A stretch of DNA of 64,000 bases from Streptomyces sp. TRM68416 (GCF_014596915.1 NZ_JACVWU010000017.1:154439-218438); one strand, 5' to 3'; counted from the first letter of the stretch, positions 25,386-34,339 are shown. A program made the numbers and translations. Notes: generated from the letters alone by a model not told the origin.

Positions 25386-26450
25386 TCAGCAGCCGCAGGC
25401 CGCCGCGGGGGTGGCGGCGGTCGCCGTGGCCGTGGCGGTGGACTCCTGGTCCAGGAGGATGCGGCCGCGCAGCATGTTCTCCATGACCTTCATGAACCGC
25501 TGTGCGCCGGAGGTGCCGACGACGAACGGGTTGTCGCGGCTGTCCGGCGAGGCGCGCACCTCCTCGATGCGCGCCAGGCCGTGATCGCAGAATCCGTGGT
25601 TGCTGAGTTCGACGTCCACCCCGGCCCGCCTCATCCGGGAGGCGAAGGCAAGGGCGGAGGCGAGGTAGGTCTGCTTGTCCGCGGTGGCGGCGGGAGGGTT
25701 GGTGCCGCCCCAGAGCATTGCGCGGTGCGCCTTGCCGTGCCAGCGGACGGGGAAGATGGGGGAGACGCTTCCGGGGGTGTGGCCCGGCGTGTGGTGGAGC
25801 GTGACCGTGGTGTTCCCGAGGGTCAGTCTCTGGCCGTCGGTGATGTCCAGGTCGCGGGTGGGCGCGTTCGCGGGCCGATTGGCGGCGATCATCTCCCAGT
25901 CGGCCGGGGCCATCAGCACGCGGGTGCCGTACGTGTCGGCGAGGTACTGCGCGCCGCCGAAGTGGTCGCCGTGCGCGTGGCAGACGACGACGTACTTGAT
26001 CGTCGACGGGTCCAGGGCGAGGGCCCGCAGACCGGGGACGAGGGTCTGCTGGACGTCGGCGGGCGACGTCAGGGCGTCGATGAGGATGATGCCGTCCGAG
26101 GTGAGGATCGCCGTGGCGGACACGAAGCCGATGCTCACCACGGCGACGTCGTCGAAGATCTTCAGCGGCGCTGGCGCGGGAGGGAAGGGGATGCTGAAAC
26201 CGGCGGCGAGCCCTGCGACGAGATCGGTGAGAATCGGGTTGTCGCCGGCCAGTCGGGCAGCCCGGTCGAAGTAGTACTGGGAGGTCCTGCTCCTGGCCTC
26301 CGTGGCCCCGGTCGCCTGCCCCGGAAGCAGGACCGCTGCCCCCGTGCCCAGCGCCGCGGCGGTGCCGAGCTGCCAGAAGTGGCGGCGGGTGAGGGACCGG
26401 TCGCTCGCGGAGCTGGTCGGGCGGGGCGCGTCGGATGTCGACTCGTTCAC
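25386..26450 (-). CDS. Tat-exported MBL-fold metallo-hydrolase
   Basis: A 354-residue metallo-beta-lactamase-fold protein. The N-terminus carries a twin-arginine signal (LTRRHFWQLGTAAALGTGAA), so it is probably exported folded. The metal site is complete: CHAHGDHFGG (HxHxDH), HHTPGHTPGS for the third His region, and a late NHGFCDH. The spacing resembles class B3-like hydrolases, but substrate and lactamase activity are not shown. GTG 26450 has AAGGAG nine bases upstream; upstream codons in the frame are not conserved-looking. The C-terminus ends in a low-complexity Thr-Ala repeat followed by AAACGC. Confidence 0.85.
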   Translation of the reverse strand: MNESTSDAPRPTSSASDRSLTRRHFWQLGTAAALGTGAAVLLPGQATGATEARSRTSQYYFDRAARLAGDNPILTDLVAGLAAGFSIPFPPAPAPLKIFDDVAVVSIGFVSATAILTSDGIILIDALTSPADVQQTLVPGLRALALDPSTIKYVVVCHAHGDHFGGAQYLADTYGTRVLMAPADWEMIAANRPANAPTRDLDITDGQRLTLGNTTVTLHHTPGHTPGSVSPIFPVRWHGKAHRAMLWGGTNPPAATADKQTYLASALAFASRMRRAGVDVELSNHGFCDHGLARIEEVRASPDSRDNPFVVGTSGAQRFMKVMENMLRGRILLDQESTATATATAATPAAACGC

Positions 26451-26781
26451 GGCTGGGACTCCTTGCCGGGGGATCGTGGTACGGGTTGGCCGTCCGGTGC
26501 AGGAGTATGGGCGGGGGGCCGGTGGGGAGCCAATATCGAGCTGTACAGTGATCATGGCCTGGCTGTGGCTGATCGGACAGTGCACGGCGGTTCGACCGCG
26601 GCCGGCAGTACGGACCCGAGCCGGCCGGGTGAAGTCGACTGAGGTTCGGCGGCGCCCCGGGCGCGCGGCTCCGCCGCGATGCGGCTCCCTCCGCGCGAGC
26701 GAAGCCGAGGGTGGGGGAGTGACCGGTCACGACGGCGCCGCGGCGAACCACCCGCCCGTCGCGGCACGTCGAACGCAGCGC
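26451..26781. other. Intergenic region between hypE and the metallo-hydrolase gene
   Basis: About 330 bases holding the upstream region of the metallo-hydrolase gene and the 3' side of the hydrogenase operon. No gene, clear hairpin or operator was recognised. Confidence 0.4.
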
Positions 26782-27816
26782 TCAGCAGATCCGCGGCAGT
26801 TGCTCGCCCAGCGGCATGTCGACGATGCGCCGGGCGCCGACCAGCGTGCGCAGTGTGACCCGGCCGCGCGGCCCGTCCGGCAGCACCTCCCCGAGCCGCA
26901 CCGCCTCCCGGCCCTCGGGCCGGGAGCGCAGGGCGGCCAGCGCGTCGTCGGCCGCGTGCGCGGCGACGAAGGCGACCAGGCAGCCCTCGTTGGCGACGAC
27001 CAGCGGGTCCAGGCCCAGCAGATCGCAGGCGGAGGCCACCGCCTCGGGCACGGGGACGGCGGCTTCGTCGATCTCCACGGCCACCGAGGAGTCGCGCGCG
27101 ATCTCGTTGAGGGCCGCCGCCAGACCGCCCCGGGTGGGATCGCGCAGCACGTGCACGGCGCCGCCGAGTGGAGCCAGCGCGTCCACCAGCCGGTGCAGCG
27201 GCCGGGAGTCCGAGGCGATGTCGCTCTCGAAGCCGAGGCCCTCACGGGTACTGAGCACGGTCGTGCCGTGCAGCCCGATCGGCCCGGACAGCAGCACCGC
27301 GTCCCCGGGACGGGCCAGCGCCGCGGAAGGCCTGAGCAGCGGGTGCCGCCGCCCGACGCCCGTGGTGTTGACGAAGAGCCGGTCGGCGGCACCCCGCCCC
27401 ACCACCTTGGTGTCCCCGGTGACCACCGGCACCCCCGCCTCCTGCGCGGTCTTGCCCAACGACTCCATCACGGAGCGCAGTTCGGCCAGCGGCAGTCCTT
27501 CCTCCACGATCAGGGAGACGGACAGCGCCAGCGGCCACGCGCCCCGCATCGCGAGGTCGTTCACCGTGCCGTGGACGGCGAGGGACCCGATGTCCCCGCC
27601 GGGGAAGAACAGCGGACTGACGACGAAACTGTCGGTGCTCATCACCAGATCCGGCCGCCCGGGCAGCAGCGCGGCGTCCTCCAGCGGGCCGTCGCCCGCG
27701 TCGAGGGCGGGCAGCACGACCCGGTCGAGCAGCTCCGCGGTCAGGCGCCCGCCGGCGCCGTGGCCGAGCAGGACGACCTCGTCCTCGTGGTTCGGGACGG
27801 GACAGTCGAGAGTCAT
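26782..27816 (-). CDS. hypE: Hydrogenase maturation protein HypE
   Basis: A 344-residue AIR-synthase-fold protein that dehydrates the C-terminal cysteine thiocarboxamide to a thiocyanate, the cyanide donor for the NiFe active site; its partner is HypF. Typical segments are GHGAGGRLTAELLDRV at the N-terminus, DSFVVSPLFFPGGDIG, and DPTRGGLAAALNEIA. The protein ends in PRIC, with the essential terminal cysteine. ATG 27816 has GAGGAG upstream and overlaps the hypD stop by four bases, so the two are translationally coupled. It is the last gene of the hydrogenase operon. Confidence 0.96.
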   Translation of the reverse strand: MTLDCPVPNHEDEVVLLGHGAGGRLTAELLDRVVLPALDAGDGPLEDAALLPGRPDLVMSTDSFVVSPLFFPGGDIGSLAVHGTVNDLAMRGAWPLALSVSLIVEEGLPLAELRSVMESLGKTAQEAGVPVVTGDTKVVGRGAADRLFVNTTGVGRRHPLLRPSAALARPGDAVLLSGPIGLHGTTVLSTREGLGFESDIASDSRPLHRLVDALAPLGGAVHVLRDPTRGGLAAALNEIARDSSVAVEIDEAAVPVPEAVASACDLLGLDPLVVANEGCLVAFVAAHAADDALAALRSRPEGREAVRLGEVLPDGPRGRVTLRTLVGARRIVDMPLGEQLPRIC

Positions 27817-28916
27817 GGCGTGCTCCTCGTACGGGTGCGTCCGGCCGCATGGAAGGCGGCACAGGTGCCCTCGGACGACACCATCGGCGCGCCGAGGGGG
27901 TGACGGGGTGTGCAACGGGTGCCGTACGCCGCGCAGTCGGTGGGCAGCCGGGCCCCGGTGAGAATCGCGCCCGCGATGCACTCCGGGTCCTCCACGGGAC
28001 TGAGCCCGCCCACGTCGAAGCGGCGGGCCGCGTCGAACTCCCGGTACTTCTCGGCGAGTTCGAGGCCGCTGTCGGGCAGCGCCCCGATGCCCCGCCAGGA
28101 CCGGTCGGCGACCTGGAACACCTCACGGACCGCGTCCTGCGCCTGGGTGTTGCCCGAGCGGCGCACGGCCCGCACGTACTGGTTCTCCACCTCCGACCGG
28201 CCCGACTCCAGCTGCCGCACCGCCATGAGGATGCCCTCCAGCAGGTCCAGCGGCTCGAAGCCGGTCACCACGATCGGCACCCGGTGGCGGGCGGCGATCG
28301 GCTCGTACTCGCGCCAGCCCATCACCGCGCACACGTGCCCGGCCGCGAGGAAGGCCTGCACCTCGCAGTCCGGGTCCTCCAGCAGCGCCGTCATGGCCGG
28401 GGGCACCAGAACGTGGCTGACCAGCATCGAGAAGTTCGTCAGGCCCAGACGGGCCGCGTGCAGGACCGCCGTCGCGTTCGCGGGCGCCGTCGTCTCGAAG
28501 CCGACGGCGAGGAAGACCACCTCGCGGTCGGGGTGCTCGGCGGCCAGGCGTACGGCGTCCATCGGGGCGTAGACCACCCGGACGTCGGCGCCGCGCGCCC
28601 GCAGGGAGAGCAGGTCGGTGTCCGTGCCCGGAACCCGCAGCATGTCACCGAAGCTGGTCAGGATCACGCCCGGCCGGGCGGCGACCGCCATGGCCCGGTC
28701 CAGGGTCTCCAGCGGCGTCACGCACACCGGGCAGCCCGGACCGTGGATCATCCGCATGCCGGCCGGCAGCAGTTCGTCGATGCCCTGGCGGACCAGGGTG
28801 TGGGTCTGCCCGCCGCACACCTCCATGATCCGCCACGGGCGCGTGGCGGACCGCCGCAGCTCGTCCAGCAGCCGCCGGGCGAGCACGGGATCGCGGTACT
28901 CGTCCAGGTACTTCAT
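27813..28916 (-). CDS. hypD: Hydrogenase maturation protein HypD
   Basis: A 367-residue Fe-S protein that, with HypC, assembles the Fe(CN)2CO unit of NiFe hydrogenases. Diagnostic motifs are present: MEVCGGQTHT near residue 32, GPGCPVCVTP near 62, VGFETTAPANA, SHVLVPPAM and the cysteine pair regions near DPECIAGAIL and YGTRCTPRHPLGAPMVSSEG. ATG 28916 overlaps the stop of the CBS gene by four bases. HypC, its usual partner, is encoded 18 kb away at 46610-46867 on the same strand. Confidence 0.96.
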   Translation of the reverse strand: MKYLDEYRDPVLARRLLDELRRSATRPWRIMEVCGGQTHTLVRQGIDELLPAGMRMIHGPGCPVCVTPLETLDRAMAVAARPGVILTSFGDMLRVPGTDTDLLSLRARGADVRVVYAPMDAVRLAAEHPDREVVFLAVGFETTAPANATAVLHAARLGLTNFSMLVSHVLVPPAMTALLEDPDCEVQAFLAAGHVCAVMGWREYEPIAARHRVPIVVTGFEPLDLLEGILMAVRQLESGRSEVENQYVRAVRRSGNTQAQDAVREVFQVADRSWRGIGALPDSGLELAEKYREFDAARRFDVGGLSPVEDPECIAGAILTGARLPTDCAAYGTRCTPRHPLGAPMVSSEGTCAAFHAAGRTRTRSTP

Positions 28917-29533
28917 CGGTGCGTGAGATCGAGCCGGATGTCCACGACCCCCTCCACCGCCCGCACCGCCCGGGCCACCACGGGCACGAGCGCACGGTCG
29001 GGCAGGGCGCCGCCGAGCGTCACCACGCCCTCGGTCACCGAGACCGTCAGGGGCGTGACGATCGGAAGCTGGCCGAGGACACTGCCGCGGATCTCCTCGG
29101 CGATCTCCTCGTCCGAGCGCAGGAACACCTTGAGCAGGTCGCTGCGGCTGACCACGCCCTGCAACAGGCCGACCCCGTCGACCACCGGCAGCCGCTTGAC
29201 GTGCCGACGGGCCATGATGCGGGCCGCCTCGGCGAGCGAGGCGTCCGCGTGCACGGTCACCGCCGGGGCGCTCATCAGCTCGCCCGCGGTCACCGCCCCC
29301 GCCTTGGCCCGCTCCGCGAGGTCGCCCTCGTCGGTGTCCCGGAACTCCTCCTTGAGCAGCAGGTCGGCCTCGGAGACCACCCCGACGACCCGCCCCTCGC
29401 CGGCCAGCACCGGCAGGGCGCTGACCTTCCACTGGTCGAGCAGCTCGACGATCTCCTTGAAGGTCGCCTCGCTGCCGACCGCGATCACGGTGTGCGTCAT
29501 CACATCGCTCACGGCGTACGGGGATTCAGGCAT
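28913..29533 (-). CDS. CBS-pair/BON protein in the hydrogenase operon
   Basis: A 206-residue protein with two CBS motifs (from VSDVMTHTVIAVGS and from AGELMSAPAVTVHADAS) and a C-terminal BON-like segment (LTVSVTEGVVTLGGALPD). It is related to the CBS/BON protein at 7165-7896 but has a shorter linker. It lies between the hydrogenase large subunit, which it overlaps by eight bases, and hypD, which it overlaps by four, so its expression is tied to the hydrogenase. A role in sensing adenylate energy state for the hydrogenase is inference. Confidence 0.9.
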   Translation of the reverse strand: MPESPYAVSDVMTHTVIAVGSEATFKEIVELLDQWKVSALPVLAGEGRVVGVVSEADLLLKEEFRDTDEGDLAERAKAGAVTAGELMSAPAVTVHADASLAEAARIMARRHVKRLPVVDGVGLLQGVVSRSDLLKVFLRSDEEIAEEIRGSVLGQLPIVTPLTVSVTEGVVTLGGALPDRALVPVVARAVRAVEGVVDIRLDLTHR

Positions 29534-30875
29534 CGCCGCCTCCTGTGGTTCGGACGACCGTCAGGTCGAGGAAATGGGTGGAGCACGAGATGCACGGGTC
29601 GTGATTGCGGATCGCCCGCTCGCACAGATCCGTCAACTCGGCGTCGTCCGGGTCGCCTTCGCTGATCGCCCGCTGGGCCAGCCGTCGCAGGTCGTCCTCG
29701 ATCGCGCCCTGGTTCTGCGCGGTGGGCGGCACCAGCGTCGCGCCGGTCACCGTCCCGTCCGGGCCGAGTTCGTAGCGGTGGTAGAGCACCCCGCGCGGGG
29801 CCTCGGTCGCCCCGTGCCCGACCCCCGCCACCGGCGGGACCTCGGTGTACGGGCGCTCGGGCGGCTCGTAGGCCTCGATGATCCGCAGCGCCTCGCACAG
29901 GGCGTACACCGTCTCCACCGCCCGCACCAGGATGGACCGGTACGGGTTGCGGCACACGGCACCCTCCCGCGGATCGCCGAGCCCGGCCTCCACCGCCGCC
30001 TGGCGCGCCGGCTCCGACAGCCGCGCCCCGCCGATCGCGAACCGGGCGAGGGAGCCGGTCAGATGCACCCGGCCGTCCAGCCGCGAGTGCAGGGCGGTGG
30101 AGTGCGGTACGTGCGTCTCGACGACCCGGTGGGTGAAGTCCCGTACCGGGAAGGACCCTTGGGTCCCGTCCGCGCGCAGTACGGTCGGCGTGCCGGACTC
30201 GATGGCATAGGTGTCCGGGGAGGCCAGGGCCAGCAGATCGGCCTTGACCCGGGCGTCCGGGAACTCGAAGCCGGCCACCCAGCGCACGGTGTCCCACGCG
30301 TCGTCCAGGGCCCGCTTCAACTCCTCGACCAGGCCGAGCAGTTCGGCGCGCGCCGGGGCGCGGTGGAAGCCGCCGAGCCGGACGTTCACCGGGTGCACGG
30401 CCCGCCCGCCGAGCAGCTCCATCAGCGAGTTGCCCGCCTTCTTCAGCCGCAGCCCCCGCTCCACCTCGGCCCGGTGGGTGCGGGCCAGCTCGATCGCGCT
30501 CGACCGGCCCAGGAAGTCGGGTGCGTGCAGCAGGTAGATGTGCAGGGCCTGGCTCTCGATCCACTCCCCGCAGTACAGCAGCCTGCGCAGATCCCGGATC
30601 ACCGGCTCCACGCTCACCCCGCACGCGTCCTCGATCGCCGCGCACGCGCTCATCTGGTACGCCACCGGGCAGATCCCGCACACCCGGGCGGTGATGTCCG
30701 GCGGTTCGGTGTACGAGCGCCCGCGCAGCAGCGCCTCGAAGAACCGCGGCGGCTCGTAGATCTCCAGCCGCGCCTCGGTGACCGTGCCGTCGTGCACGCC
30801 CAGGCGCAGCGCTCCCTCGCCCTCGACCCGGGACAACGAGCCGACGTGCAGCACACGGGATCCTCGATGAGTCAC
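29526..30875 (-). CDS. hydA: [NiFe] hydrogenase large (alpha) subunit, group 3b-like
   Basis: Catalytic subunit of 449 residues. The C-terminal NiFe ligand motif is complete (DPCISCSTH), followed by a 15-residue tail that a maturation protease would remove. The N-terminal motif reads RVCGICPVAYQ, so the position that is His in most hydrogenases is Tyr here. The combination with small, FAD and Fe-S subunits matches cytosolic NAD(P)-linked group 3b (sulfhydrogenase-type) enzymes. GTG 30875 overlaps the small-subunit stop by four bases. The enzyme would exchange electrons between H2 and NAD(P)(H), likely evolving H2 or recycling it under low oxygen. Confidence 0.93.
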   Translation of the reverse strand: MTHRGSRVLHVGSLSRVEGEGALRLGVHDGTVTEARLEIYEPPRFFEALLRGRSYTEPPDITARVCGICPVAYQMSACAAIEDACGVSVEPVIRDLRRLLYCGEWIESQALHIYLLHAPDFLGRSSAIELARTHRAEVERGLRLKKAGNSLMELLGGRAVHPVNVRLGGFHRAPARAELLGLVEELKRALDDAWDTVRWVAGFEFPDARVKADLLALASPDTYAIESGTPTVLRADGTQGSFPVRDFTHRVVETHVPHSTALHSRLDGRVHLTGSLARFAIGGARLSEPARQAAVEAGLGDPREGAVCRNPYRSILVRAVETVYALCEALRIIEAYEPPERPYTEVPPVAGVGHGATEAPRGVLYHRYELGPDGTVTGATLVPPTAQNQGAIEDDLRRLAQRAISEGDPDDAELTDLCERAIRNHDPCISCSTHFLDLTVVRTTGGGDA

Positions 30876-31624
30876 TTCCTCAACTCCTCGTCGAACGCAG
30901 GGGCGTTGAAGGTGTGCAGGAACCGCTCCACGGCGTCCTCGTCCAGGCCGTCGCGGCGCAGCACGGGGATCAGCGCGGGCAGGTTCACCGACCCGGACGG
31001 CCCGAAGCAGCCGAAGCAGCCGCGATGGTAGGCCGGGCACAGCGCCCCGCAGCCCGCATGGGTGACCGGGCCCAGACACGGGGTGCCGTGGGCGACGGTG
31101 ACGCAGACCGTGCCGCGCCGCTTGCACTCGAAGCAGACACTGTGGTCCGGCACATCGGGCTTGCGGCCGGCCAGGAACGCGGTGATCACTTCGAGGAGCT
31201 GACGCCGGTCCACCGGGCAGCCGCGCAGCTCGAAGTCGACGTCCACATGGGCGGAGACCGGAGTGGAGGTGGCCAGCGTCGAGACGTACTCGGGGCGGGC
31301 GTAGACCACGCGCCGGTACTCGTCGACGTCCGCGAAGTTGCGCAGCGCCTGGATGCCGCCGGCCGTCGCGCAGGCCCCGATCGTCACCAGGTGGCGGGAG
31401 GCGGCCCGGATCGCCCGGATCCGCTCGGCGTCCTGGGCGGTGGTGACCGAGCCCTCGACCAGCGTCAGGTCGTAGGGGCCCGGCGCGACCGCGCTGGACG
31501 CCTCCAGGAAGTGGGCGATGTCCACCTCGCCCGCCAGCGCGAGGAGTTCGTCCTCGCAGTCCAGCAGGGTGAGCTGACAGCCGTCGCAGGAGGCCAGCTT
31601 GAACACCGCGAGTTTGGGCGCCAT
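30872..31624 (-). CDS. hydD: [NiFe] hydrogenase small (delta) subunit, group 3b-like
   Basis: A 250-residue Fe-S subunit. The proximal cluster ligands are in LASCDGCQLTLLDCEDELL, with TIGACATAGGI in the middle. The distal part has CFECKRRGTVC and PCLGPVTHAGCGALCPAYHR, giving ligands for three clusters. There is no Tat signal, so the enzyme is cytosolic, as expected for group 3. ATG 31624 overlaps the stop of the FAD-subunit gene by one base (TGATG). It would carry electrons from the NiFe site to the gamma and beta subunits. Confidence 0.93.
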   Translation of the reverse strand: MAPKLAVFKLASCDGCQLTLLDCEDELLALAGEVDIAHFLEASSAVAPGPYDLTLVEGSVTTAQDAERIRAIRAASRHLVTIGACATAGGIQALRNFADVDEYRRVVYARPEYVSTLATSTPVSAHVDVDFELRGCPVDRRQLLEVITAFLAGRKPDVPDHSVCFECKRRGTVCVTVAHGTPCLGPVTHAGCGALCPAYHRGCFGCFGPSGSVNLPALIPVLRRDGLDEDAVERFLHTFNAPAFDEELRK

Positions 31625-32430
31625 CACAACTCCCTCACCGACAGCAGCGATTCGGCCCGCTCCCAGTCCACGACCGGGCCGTCCCGGCACAGCAGCACCG
31701 GCCCGAGCTGGCAGTGCCCGCAGTGGCCGGTCGCACAGCGCATGTTCCGCTCCAGCGAGACCCGGATCCGTGCGCGGGGCATCCCGCGCGCGGCGAGCTC
31801 GCGGGCCGTGGCCCGGATCATCGGCTCCGGCCCGCACACGAACGCCCAGGCGTCGGCGGGCGCGAAGTCCGCCCGGTCCAGCAGGTCAGTGACCAGACCC
31901 ACGTCACCGCGCCAGCCGTCGTCCGGCCGGTCGACGGTCACCCCGGTGTACGCGGTCCGCCAGCCCTCGATCTCCTTGCGGGCGATCAGATCGGCCGGGG
32001 TGCGCGCCCCGATCAGCACGTTGACCCTGCCGTACGCCGCCGGTTCGGCCAGCGCGCGCAGGATCAGCGGCCGCAGCGGCGCGAGTCCGATGCCGCCGGC
32101 GACCACCACCACGTCCCTGCCCCGGGCCCGCTCCAGCTCCCAGCCGGTCCCGTACGGGCCGCGGACCCCGAGGACATCGGCGGCCTGCGCCGCGCACAGC
32201 CCCGCCGAGACGGCGCCCACCGCCCGTACGGTGTGCGCGAGCCCGCCGGTGGCCTGCACCGAACTCACCGAGACCGGGATCTCGCCCCGCCCGAAGCAGT
32301 GCACCATCGCGAACTGGCCCGGCGCGAAGTCACCGAGCGGCACGCCGACCGGCTCAAGGCGCAGCGTCACCGTGTCCGCGGTCTCCGGCCTGCGGGCGAC
32401 CACGCGGTAGGGAACCGGTACGTCTGTCAT
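31624..32430 (-). CDS. hydG: Hydrogenase FAD/NAD(P)-binding (gamma) subunit
   Basis: A 268-residue ferredoxin-reductase-fold subunit. The FAD part is N-terminal (FAPGQFAMVHCFGRGEIPVS), the pyridine-nucleotide part central (VVVVAGGIGLAPLRPLIL and FVCGPEPMIRATA). A C-terminal [2Fe-2S] motif follows (CATGHCGHCQLGPVLLC), as in dihydroorotate dehydrogenase electron-transfer subunits and sulfhydrogenase gamma subunits. It would link the hydrogenase clusters to NAD(P). ATG 32430 shares one base with the upstream stop, so it is translationally coupled to the cyclic-nucleotide-binding gene. Confidence 0.92.
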   Translation of the reverse strand: MTDVPVPYRVVARRPETADTVTLRLEPVGVPLGDFAPGQFAMVHCFGRGEIPVSVSSVQATGGLAHTVRAVGAVSAGLCAAQAADVLGVRGPYGTGWELERARGRDVVVVAGGIGLAPLRPLILRALAEPAAYGRVNVLIGARTPADLIARKEIEGWRTAYTGVTVDRPDDGWRGDVGLVTDLLDRADFAPADAWAFVCGPEPMIRATARELAARGMPRARIRVSLERNMRCATGHCGHCQLGPVLLCRDGPVVDWERAESLLSVREL

Positions 32431-32891
32431 CACGCACCACCGCTGGCGTAGGGCCCGTACAGGTCGAGCAGCCGGGTCCGTGCCGCGCGCAGCCGGTGGG
32501 CCAGCACCCGGCCGACCCAGTGCTCCACGACACGGCCGAACTCGGCGTCGTGCAGGCACATCAGCCGGACGGCGACGGCGTCGAACTCGTAGGCCCGCAG
32601 GGGCGTCACGGCCTCGGCGCCGAACTGCCACACGTACGGCTCGTACAGCCAGGACCAGCCGACCAGGTCGCCGACGCCGAGCGTCTCGACGACCGGTGCC
32701 CGGCGGCCGGGCACATGCAGGTCGAGGGCGAGCGTGCCGTCGCGGACGATCCAGAAGCGGTCGGCGTGCCCGCCCTCGTCGAACAGCCGGGCACCCTGGG
32801 CGAAGCGCACCTCCCTGCCGACGCGCAGCAGCCGGTCGCGATGCTCGGCGGGCAGGGCGTGGTTCATGCGCAGGGCGATCGAGGGGGGCAT
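32430..32891 (-). CDS. Cyclic nucleotide-binding-fold protein in the hydrogenase operon
   Basis: A 153-residue single cNMP-binding jelly-roll (RFAQGARLFDEGGHADRFWI, LGVGDLVGWSWLYEP). The helix-turn-helix found in Crp/Fnr regulators is missing: the protein ends shortly after the C-helix. It lies between the beta and gamma hydrogenase subunit genes with a gap of three bases on one side and a one-base overlap on the other. A role as a ligand-sensing regulatory or assembly partner of the hydrogenase is likely, but the ligand is not evident. Confidence 0.88.
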   Translation of the reverse strand: MPPSIALRMNHALPAEHRDRLLRVGREVRFAQGARLFDEGGHADRFWIVRDGTLALDLHVPGRRAPVVETLGVGDLVGWSWLYEPYVWQFGAEAVTPLRAYEFDAVAVRLMCLHDAEFGRVVEHWVGRVLAHRLRAARTRLLDLYGPYASGGA

Positions 32892-32894
32892 CGG

Positions 32895-34109
32895 TCAGGC
32901 CTCCGTTCCGTGATCGACGGCGTCAAGGGCGTCTACGACTTCCGGTGCTTCGGCTGCTCCGGCGGCTTCAGTGGCTTCGGCCGCTTCGGCCGCTTCGGCC
33001 GCTTCGGCGGCGAGCGCGGCGACCTCCTCGGTGATGTCGATTCCGGCCGGGCACCAGGCGATGCAGCGCCCGCAGCCCACGCACCCGGAGGAGTCGAACT
33101 GGTCGTGCCAGGTGGAGAGTTTGTGGGTGAGCCACTGGCGGTAGCGGCTGCGCGCCGACGCGCGCACCGGGCCGCCGTGCAGATACGAGAAGTCCAGATC
33201 GAAGCAGGAGTCCCAGCGCTGCCAGCGCTCGGCGTGGTCACCGGTGAGGTCGGTGACCTCCTCGGTGGTGGTGCAGAAGCAGGTGGGGCAGACCATCGTG
33301 CAGTTGCCGCAGGTCAGACAGCGGGAGGCGACCTCGTCCCAGCGCTCGGCGCCGGCGCTCGCCCCCAGCAGCGCCCGCACGTCGACCGGGGGCAGGGCAC
33401 GGCCCATGCGCTCGCGGGCCGCGTCGACGGCGGCACGGGCGTCGCGCTCGGCGTCCGGGCCGGCGACGCGGTGGGGCACCTGCTCCAGCAGGGCGGCGCC
33501 CTCGTCGCTGCCCACCCGCACCAGGAAGTGGCCGTCCACCTCGGTGAGCGCCAGGTCGTAACCGGGGTCGGCGGCGGGCCCGCCGCCGGTGGAGACGCAG
33601 AAGCAGGTCGCGCCGGGCTCGGTGCACTCGGCCGCGATCAGGAACGCCCCGCTGCGCCGCCGCCCGTACCCGCTGTCCGCGTACCGCCCGCCGGCCAGCA
33701 CCCGGTCCTGGATCGCGATGGCCCGCAGATCACAGGGCCGGACGCCGAGGAAGGCGTACGACGGGGTATCGGGCTCCTCCGGGGTGAAGGCGAGACCGCC
33801 CTCGGGGGTGCGGTCGGCGCTCCACAGCCGTTCGCGGGCCGGGTGCAGGAAGTTCTTCCAGGACTGCGGCCCCGCGCTGTGCGCGAAGGCGGCCCCGTCC
33901 GCACGGCGTACGAGACGGTACCGGCCGGCTTCCAGCTCGACGCCCCAGCCGAAGGGAAGGTCGTCCGCGCAGGTCAGCTCGGCGAGCACGATCGCCCCGT
34001 CGCGGACGGTGGGTCCGACGACGGTCCGTCCCTGCGCCGCCAGGGCGGCGACCAGCGCGTTCAGACCGTCACGGTCGAGCACGACGGCCGGGCGCGGGGT
34101 GACGGTCAT
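32895..34109 (-). CDS. hydB: Hydrogenase Fe-S (beta) subunit
   Basis: A 404-residue protein related to anaerobic sulfite reductase subunit A and sulfhydrogenase beta subunits. Its N-terminal two thirds contain FLGVRPCDLRAIAIQDRV, and two ferredoxin motifs follow (CLTCGNCTMVCPTCFC and CVGCGRCIAWCPAGID). It carries electrons between the hydrogenase and the FAD subunit. It is the first gene of the minus-strand operon, and paired DevR/OsdR-like boxes lie 66 to 102 bases before its ATG. The C-terminal 35 residues are a low-complexity Ala-Glu tail encoded by a 9-bp repeat, outside the conserved fold. Confidence 0.92.
   Translation of the reverse strand: MTVTPRPAVVLDRDGLNALVAALAAQGRTVVGPTVRDGAIVLAELTCADDLPFGWGVELEAGRYRLVRRADGAAFAHSAGPQSWKNFLHPARERLWSADRTPEGGLAFTPEEPDTPSYAFLGVRPCDLRAIAIQDRVLAGGRYADSGYGRRRSGAFLIAAECTEPGATCFCVSTGGGPAADPGYDLALTEVDGHFLVRVGSDEGAALLEQVPHRVAGPDAERDARAAVDAARERMGRALPPVDVRALLGASAGAERWDEVASRCLTCGNCTMVCPTCFCTTTEEVTDLTGDHAERWQRWDSCFDLDFSYLHGGPVRASARSRYRQWLTHKLSTWHDQFDSSGCVGCGRCIAWCPAGIDITEEVAALAAEAAEAAEAAEATEAAGAAEAPEVVDALDAVDHGTEA
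32975..33010 (-). repeat. 9-bp tandem repeat in the hydB 3' end
   Basis: CTTCGGCCG is repeated three times followed by CTTCGGCGG on the plus strand; on the coding strand it gives the repeating Ala-Ala-Glu tail of the beta subunit. As a short in-frame repeat it could vary in length between strains. Confidence 0.85.
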
Positions 34110-34174
34110 GACGTTCCTCCTCGAACGTGCGGTCCTCCACCGTCAGAGTCCGCCCGCGAAGGCCTTCACAGGCA

Positions 34175-34211
34175 GGGGCTGACCGGCCCTCTTGACGGGC
34201 CGACCGGGTCC
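34175..34211. promoter_or_regulatory. Paired DevR/OsdR-like boxes before the hydrogenase operon
   Basis: GGGGCTGACCGGCCCT (34175-34190) and CGGGCCGACCGGGTCC (34196-34211) start 21 bp apart, two helical turns. Both resemble the box GGGGCCGAACGGTCCC found between the universal stress genes. They lie 66 to 102 bases upstream of hydB. Pairs of such sites are the usual binding mode of DosR/DevR-type response regulators. Confidence 0.55.
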
Positions 34212-34339
34212 CGTCCGGAAGCCCGGGCCCCTCTCCAAGCGCTCTGCTGGAGGTGCCGTGGTGTGTCGTCGTTCGCCTGCGGGCCCGTCGTGGCTGGTCG
34301 AGCCCCGCGGCAGAGCCGCTGACACATGCAGCCGCGTGC

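Noticed and set aside
27849..31031. 1060-codon plus-strand frame opposite the hydrogenase genes
   Set aside because: It is antisense to five well-recognised, tightly coupled genes.
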